Translations under genes and position numbers: made by a program
Notes under the pieces: model-generated
Databases searched by the model: none
The model's input: only the letters and a program-made list of their open reading frames with translations
Told to the model about the DNA's origin: nothing
From: Linanthus parryae
Taxonomy: Eukaryota > Streptophyta > Magnoliopsida > Ericales > Polemoniaceae
DNA: 64,000 nt
Assembly (NCBI GenBank): GCA_023055425.1
Contig: JALGPY010000006.1
Location: 75,700,435-75,764,434, forward strand
Direction of reading: 5' to 3'
Part shown: positions 58,449 to 64,000 of the stretch, piece by piece
Layout of the letters: each line of letters begins with the position of its first letter
Position numbering within the stretch: position 1 is the first letter of the stretch

Positions 58449-59223
58449 ATGATTCTTGAAAGTTTGGGACTGTGACTGCAAAATTTCAACGTCTGGGTAC
58501 CTACTTGTCGGAAAAAAAAAAATAAAGTTTAGGTACCTGTGTTGCAATTTTGTCTAAAAATTATCACAGCGTAAAGTGAAAGATCGCATGTACCAAAATC
58601 AGTTGGGTATGCGATTGTGTAATATGCTTACGTTATGTTTACTATGTTGGCTCTAGACGAATACACAATTTCTATGTAGTTTCCCTTGACTACCTGTTGG
58701 AGTCTTGGACTTACTATTGCGTTCAGTTTGATGCCCTTAGTGGCTCGATTCTTCGCCTTATTGCCTAGAGTACAACATCTCAGTACTATCCTATATGTCT
58801 GATGAGCTATAGGGGGAGTAGAAACATAAGGTGTAGTTGGATGCATTTTTTGATGATTGACGGGACGGGAATCCGACTGACAACGCCTGGTAGAGTGTTT
58901 GGTTTTTCAGACCCTCTTTTACGTATTTATCATATGTTACTATTTACCAAGGTCTTCTCTGGATACTGCGAATTAATAAACATGACTTGTTTTGTGAAAG
59001 ACGTTTATCATTTGATTGACATGCTACTTGTGAAAGACATTTTTTGTTATGAAAACATTCCACTTGTAGAATCTTATGGACTACCTCGGTAAACGAATTG
59101 ACCACTTGTGTAACAACGTCTCTGAATGGAAACAACTACTTATGAAAACTTCTAAAAAAAGGGAATCGTACTCTAACATTTGTACTTATACTTTTGAAAC
59201 AACTTACTCTGATAATCGTACTC
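58449..59223. other. No recognisable gene
   Basis: AT-rich, with short open frames that match nothing I recognise. It may be eroded Copia sequence. Confidence 0.3.
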
Positions 59224-59226
59224 AGT

Positions 59227-59794
59227 GCGTGTTTGGTTCGTGATTTTAATCTCATTTGAAATTAAAATTTGCCTGAAAAAATTAATCATGTTTGTTTTGT
59301 AAATTTTTTAAGTCAGATTTTAATTTAAGTTGACTAATAATCTGCAGATTATGAGTCTGTTTGGTACCAGCTGAAGATCTCAATAATCAGCTGTCAATAA
59401 TCTGAAAAGAAAACCCAACATAATTGATAACCACAATCTGTTTGGTATGAGCAGAAATTATAGATCACTAACTTGATCAATTTTATAATACTTAAAGAGC
59501 ACTTAAGTCAAGTAATTGAATACACATGTTTATAACTGAACTGTGATTATGCTAATGTAAAAAAGATATCAAAGTTTTTTTTAGAGATTTTAAGCTGCAT
59601 AATCCCCAATTTTGGAGATTCTACAATTACACAAAGATTATTTTAATCTGCAGATTATCAGATTAAAATCTGCAGGCATAACAAACAAGATAGTTGAAAA
59701 GAGGCCGATTTTAATCCAATTGGATTAAAATCCAATTTTAATCTAATTGGATTAAAATCCAATTTTTTAATCCAGTTAGCGATACCAAACATGC
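59227..59794. mobile_element. MITE with GCRTGTTTGGT ends, copy 1
   Basis: The left end GCGTGTTTGGT and the right end ACCAAACATGC are inverted copies with one mismatch. AGT occurs on both sides (59224-59226, 59795-59797). The interior holds many short inverted AATCTGCAGATT and TAATCCAATTGGATTA-type words. 568 bp, non-coding. A partial relative lies at 60211. Confidence 0.65.
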
Positions 59795-59864
59795 AGTTAT
59801 ACTTTTGAAACAGTTAAAAATATTTAAGCAAGAAACCCCATAACCTATCTTAGCTATTTTGTTT

Positions 59865-60027
59865 ACATGCTAAGATGTTTATTCACTCAGTTTTTACTAA
59901 TACTCTCATTGTGGTCTCTGTGCTCTTTTTATAAACCCATTTTACATGACATGCTAAGATGTTTATTCACTCATTTTTTTAATGATACTCTCAATGTGGT
60001 CTATGTGCTCTCTTCAAAAACCCACAC
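59865..60027. repeat. Two-copy tandem duplication, period about 84 bp
   Basis: ACATGCTAAGATGTTTATTC begins both units (59865 and 59949). The units stay similar to their ends with scattered differences and small indels. Confidence 0.8.
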
Positions 60028-60210
60028 AGGTGTTTGACTAGTTTACTTGGGGTAACTCGCGGGAATCACGATGGCTCTCGCATGCAAACGGTGGTTAAAT
60101 TAGTAATCAGCCAAAAGTCAGTATTTTGTTGTAAACTCTTTTTTGTACGAGTTGATATCCGGTGAATAGTGCACTGGACAGATTTAGGAGAAGCGGAGGT
60201 AATATTAAGT

Positions 60211-60375
60211 GCATGTTTGATTGGAGATTTCAATCTCATTTGAGATTAAAGTGCCAAAAATATTAAACTCGCTTGTTTTGTAAATATTTTAATTAAGATT
60301 TTAGTTTAATTTGCTAATATTATGTAGATTATATAATCTCCGATTATGGAGATTTTTTAGATATAATTTCTGAAA
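60211..60375. mobile_element. Partial second copy of the GCRTGTTTGGT MITE
   Basis: GCATGTTTGATTGGAGATTT and the next 150 bp parallel 59227 onward, sharing TTTTAATCTCATTTGA-like and CTTGTTTTGTAAAT blocks. The other end is missing. AGT again precedes it. Confidence 0.6.
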
Positions 60376-60442
60376 TATCATACTCTAAATATGCATGAAT
60401 TATTTATTCGTGTTAATGCATAATATTTAAATGTATCATAAG

Positions 60443-61348
60443 TAGGGATGGCAATATGGTCCGATCCGATCTGAGATTCAAGCGATACGAGCCGAATTGA
60501 TCAGATCTTAATCCGATCCAATTGAAAATGGATCGGATTTGAATCTGGAAAGCCAGACCCAATCGGATTTAGATCTGGATTTGGATCGGATGGCAGATCC
60601 ATCGGGTTCCGACCCGACCCGACCCGACGTATATTTGTGCTTTATGAATATACTCTTAGGGCACGTTTGATGTCGGGATTAAAAATTGAGGGTACAGGGG
60701 GCCCTACAGTATTATAGGGTGTATTGATATTAAGAGAGTAATAATTATATAGGAAGGATTATGTAACATGTTTGTTTGCACCAGTATAAATAGGGGTATT
60801 AAGACTTTTGTATTCAATCTCACCTACATTGTGGGATTAGATTTTAGGCATATAGGAGGTATAGATAATAAGGGTGGATAGAATCCCCCTTGAAATTATC
60901 CCTGCATCAAACACCATTTATTACCCGCTATTGATACTATTATTATTGTACATCTTCTTTATCCTTGCATCAAACATGCCCTTATTACCTCCCCACTTAC
61001 ACTTCCAAGAAAATATAATAGTAACTCCAACCTACAAATCCATTTTTTGTGTTTTAGGCTCTGTAACTTACAAACAAGCTTTAGTGTATGAAATTGTGTT
61101 TATTTTTTATATTATTTTTTGTATTTTATTTCAGATCTGAGTCTGATCCGATCTGAATTCGATCCGACCACGTACTATATGGATCCACAAATCGGATTTA
61201 GATCGGCTGAATGAAACCCGATCCAATCAGATCCGAACCCAGAGACGATCCGAACGGATCTGGATCGGATCTGGATCCTAGTTCTCCTGGTCGGATTTGG
61301 ATCGGGAAGTGCCTGATCCGATCCAGATCCGACCCGTTGCCATCCCTA
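60443..61348. mobile_element. hAT-like MITE, copy 2, with a nested Tourist-like MITE
   Basis: The ends TAGGGATGGCAA and TTGCCATCCCTA are perfect 12 bp inverted repeats. A perfect 8 bp duplication ATCATAAG (60435-60442 and 61349-61356) flanks it. It is in reverse orientation to 4921-5502; without the nested 323 bp element and its TTA it is 580 bp against 582 bp. GATCC/GGATC words crowd both ends. Confidence 0.9.
60659..60981. mobile_element. Tourist-like MITE nested in hAT-like MITE copy 2
   Basis: GGGCACGTTTGATG at the left and CATCAAACATGCCC at the right pair with one mismatch. TTA flanks both sides (60656-60658, 60982-60984), and the empty site is visible in copy 1 of the host MITE. 323 bp, non-coding. 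Confidence 0.85.
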
Positions 61349-61356
61349 ATCATAAG

Positions 61357-63240
61357 TTCAAATAAAGAACAAATCCATAAATTTTGTAGTAAAAGTTACA
61401 AATGTTGTCAAATGCACTTTAATTTTAATTCAAATTTTCAGGATACGTTAAACAGTTTTCAGATTATAATTTCACACAACTTATTCACCATAAATTACTT
61501 TCACGAGATTATTGTGATTTTAAGCTGGAATCAAACACTAATGTTTGATGTTGAAACAAAATCTTACGTATCCTTGTGGAGGGGATCTTTTTCATACTAC
61601 TCTCCCTAGTGTAGTTGTTTATATAGGGTGGCTTTCTAGGCATGCTGAGAAGACCTACCATGCAAAAGGGTGCCCCTTCTTGAGGGAGGCAGTGTCTAGC
61701 TAGAGGGGCTATCAATATTTCCAGGTTCCAGCTCCTCTTCAACAACTACCATACCCATCACCCCTCATATCATTTCCAGCAAACACTGTTCTTGTAGTCC
61801 TTGTTAGTCAGAGGATTCTCCTTTCTGCTGTAGCTGTTCAAACGAATCCAAGTCACGTCATTGAATACTACTAGTACTTGTATGTTTTGGGTAATCTTTA
61901 AAAATAAAATGACATCACATTTTTTCTGGTCACAATTGTACTAATACTACTACTACTTCCAATTTCTTTATCTCGACACAAACAGTTCTTTGCGGTGAAG
62001 AGTGAAAGCTCCGGCTTTTCATGAGGATAGAGGTGCTCAAATTCTAGGGTAAGATAGAGCTCAAACATTCTGTCAACTGATCTGTCAACCTTGATTTATA
62101 AGAATAACTACATACCCTTCCATTCGGTAGAAGATGACAAAAAGAAGTTATCATAAATTTGGAAAGAGAAGTGCTCTCAGAAGTAAATGTGAAAAATGTC
62201 AACTTCAAAATGGAAGAGAAATACTACTAGCATCGGGGGGATAAGGTCCCCCTTCATGGCAGTGAATTCCCCATGCTGTTTTGAACAATGGAGAGGGGCA
62301 AGGGATCTCTCTGATTTGGTCAATGGTCTAAAGTTCCCAACATCAACTTTTACCATGTGACTTTTATCATGTGGATGTACTAGTAGTAGAGGTGATCCCC
62401 ATAAACAATTTTTAGAATTTCCAAGGATTCATCCTTCACAAACAAATATCACGAAAATTGAACATATAGCATGTTCAGAATCAGTTTAGAAATAAGAAAA
62501 TAATGATGGTAAATTTCTTTTCAAAATTGTTCTTTAAAATTAGATTATCCTTTTTTCCTAATCAAATTGGTTTAAAAAAATAGTTTCCAGACACACACAT
62601 GAGATCATATTCAGAAGAAAATAAAATCTGTTTTGACAGGGAAGGTAGAGGTAGATGGGAAACAAGAATACAAGCGCATCTTTCTTTCTGGAGCTTTCTC
62701 TTCTTTTCATGTCCCTAAACCCTTCCTGCCCCAATGCCCCTCTTTCACTGCAATCAACACAAAAGCAATCTCTCTCCCTAGACAGAAAAAGAGACTGGTC
62801 CCATTATATTACTCCATCAACAGGGAGAGAGATGTGTCTTTAGCCCAAAAAAGAAGAGTTTCAAGGGTCCCCCCGCAACATTGGAAATCAATTTTTGTAG
62901 CATCCCAAAGGAACTCATCAAACCATAAACATGTCATAACCCTTGCAACTTTTTTCATTTCTCTATATCAAATTGTGTTCTGTACATTTCACTTATTCCA
63001 ATCCCCTCCTACTACTATTACTACCCTCCATTTTGAATCTCTCCCCAACACCTATCTTTCAACTCTTCACATTCCTTGGTCAAACAACCAAAGAAATACT
63101 TAATCTAAAAAAAATTAACATTAACAAATCATTAACCAATCTTCGCCTCCTCTTCAATCATGTACAAAAAGAACATACCTTCCTTATAACCACCTCCACC
63201 ACCATGGTTGTTGATCCAACAAAATTCAACCATGAGTGCT
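61357..63240. other. Intergenic DNA downstream of the PIP5K gene
   Basis: No supported coding region. The open frames here lack known motifs and have low-complexity composition. Part of the right side may be the 3' UTR of the PIP5K gene. Confidence 0.5.
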
Positions 63241-63472
63241 TATAATCCCAGAATCTGGCGACCGCCAGTAGACCTCCGTTGACAACTTCACAATGCCGCC
63301 GGTCAACTTCATCGCGCCCGGAGTAAAGTGTCTTATCGGATCACGAGCCGAGCTCCGGGTCGCTTTCTCTATAAATGTGGTGGGGTATATCAAGTTTCAA
63401 GCAGTGCATGTAGCAATCAACCAGAGTCTTGATTCTCATATCAGTATATGGCCACAAGTGGGTAGTGTCACA
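63241..63472 (-). other. Probable PIP5K 3' UTR
   Basis: Directly downstream of the PIP5K stop on the minus strand. Open frames on the plus strand here (63293-63553) overlap the exon end and are taken as chance. The transcript end was not identified. Confidence 0.45.
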
Positions 63473-63782
63473 CTACCCGTCTTCAATGAAGATTCTCCCA
63501 ATGAAGTCTCGAAACCTCTTGGAATACAACTTTGGGTCGACAGCAGAGATTGAGGCTGGATCTGCTTGTAAGGATTTGTAAGCGTGTTCAAGCTTCTTGC
63601 TGATGTCGTAGTCTTGCAGGATGTCGATTATACCGAAGTAGAGAACCACTTCGTACACTTCACCGCTGCGATGAGGGGTGACACTGTTGAATCCGCCTTG
63701 GTTGTATTGATCAAAGTCGCTCCTCCTTGCCATCTGTTCAGCCATGGCGGGCATGTTTGCACCCAACCTTATCAATGGTTTC
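63473..63782 (-). CDS. PIP5K: PIP5K last exon (phosphatidylinositol-4-phosphate 5-kinase, C-terminus)
   Basis: On the minus strand an acceptor TTATCAG ends at 63783 and the exon opens in frame as [20 protein letters not shown]. It continues with [40 protein letters not shown] and [20 protein letters not shown] before the TAG at 63473-63475. This is the conserved end of the kinase catalytic domain of plant type I/II B-family PIP5Ks. These enzymes phosphorylate PtdIns4P to PtdIns(4,5)P2 at the plasma membrane and act in membrane trafficking, actin control and tip growth. About 102 codons are visible, fully open and closely matching the family, so the gene looks intact. All other exons lie to the right of the window. 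The paralogue number cannot be told. Confidence 0.93.
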
Positions 63783-64000
63783 CTGATAAGAGAATAAGAC
63801 CAGCTTTCAGACTCTAGCCTACTTGTCCAAATTGAGTAAAAACATAATAATCACAGGTAGGATACAGCAAATGGTGAAGATATGCCCAGTTTTAGCATAA
63901 CTCTCATTTAGTGGTCTTAGATCACTGATCTGGCTGGCATAATAATTGTACTAGTTTCTATAAGTGAGGTGGATTGCAGAAAACAAACCATGAAACATTG
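63783..64000 (-). other. PIP5K last intron (partial)
   Basis: Non-coding, T-rich on the minus strand before the acceptor (CTTATTCTCTTATCAG). The donor side lies beyond the window. Confidence 0.75.

Noticed and set aside
62633..63245. 156-, 62- and 100-codon plus-strand frames
   Set aside because: Low-complexity composition and no motif; they lie downstream of the PIP5K gene and look like chance frames.
63293..63817. Plus-strand frames across the PIP5K exon
   Set aside because: Antisense shadows of a strongly conserved minus-strand exon and its 3' UTR.

Overview
The window looks like a repeat-dominated stretch of a flowering-plant nuclear genome, probably a eudicot, although the sequence does not fix the species. 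The evidence is plant-type LTR retrotransposons (Athila-like Ty3/Gypsy, Angela/BARE-like and Tork-like Ty1/Copia), plant L1-type LINEs with a zinc-knuckle ORF1, several MITE families, and one recognisable host gene. That gene is the last exon of a phosphatidylinositol-4-phosphate 5-kinase (PIP5K) at the right edge, on the minus strand. No tRNA, rRNA or CRISPR feature was recognised.

Left flank (1-8501): the 5' end of a Gypsy element runs off the left edge (gag start 1-256, LTR about 297-820). It is followed by the 3' tail of a LINE (1558-1732) and by a small LTR element with only a broken gag (1818-4765), whose right LTR holds a Tourist-like MITE (4025-4519). Next come a hAT-like MITE (4921-5502) and the integrase/RT part of a decayed Tork-like Copia.

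Centre (8502-35586): a three-layer nest. The Tork-like Copia is split in its RNase H region by a minus-strand Athila-like element of about 27 kb ('Athila-1', TSD GTGAG). Athila-1 is itself split by an Angela-like Copia ('Angela-A', 11013-19499, TSD GATCC) and by a plus-strand Athila-like element ('Athila-2', 23630-31907, TSD CCCCT). Without its guests Athila-1 is about 10.3 kb. It keeps LTRs, primer binding site, gag, protease, a C-terminal integrase stub and a 457-codon env-like ORF, but its RT, RNase H and most of its integrase are gone. Athila-2 has only gag and protease. Both depend on helper functions if they ever moved.

The most interesting signal is in Athila-1. Near-palindromic modules built on GTGCGTATATACGCAC lie just upstream of the TATA box in both LTRs. 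A related array lies inside the element (22654-22904), upstream of its own TATA box (22593-22600) and a CT tract, and then comes the env-like ORF. This reads as a possible internal promoter for the env-like gene that resembles the LTR promoter.

Right half (35587-64000): the rest of the Tork-like element with a probable 3' LTR; a minus-strand LINE ('LINE-A') split in its endonuclease by a second Angela-like Copia ('Angela-B', 38227-46657); an AT-rich intergenic stretch with Stowaway-like and other MITEs (48556-50578); a Copia LTR plus gag start split by a nearly complete LINE ('LINE-B', 52011-57838, TSD AATGAAATACTT); further MITEs, including a second copy of the hAT-like family (60443-61348) carrying a nested Tourist-like MITE; and about 2 kb of gene-free DNA before the PIP5K exon.
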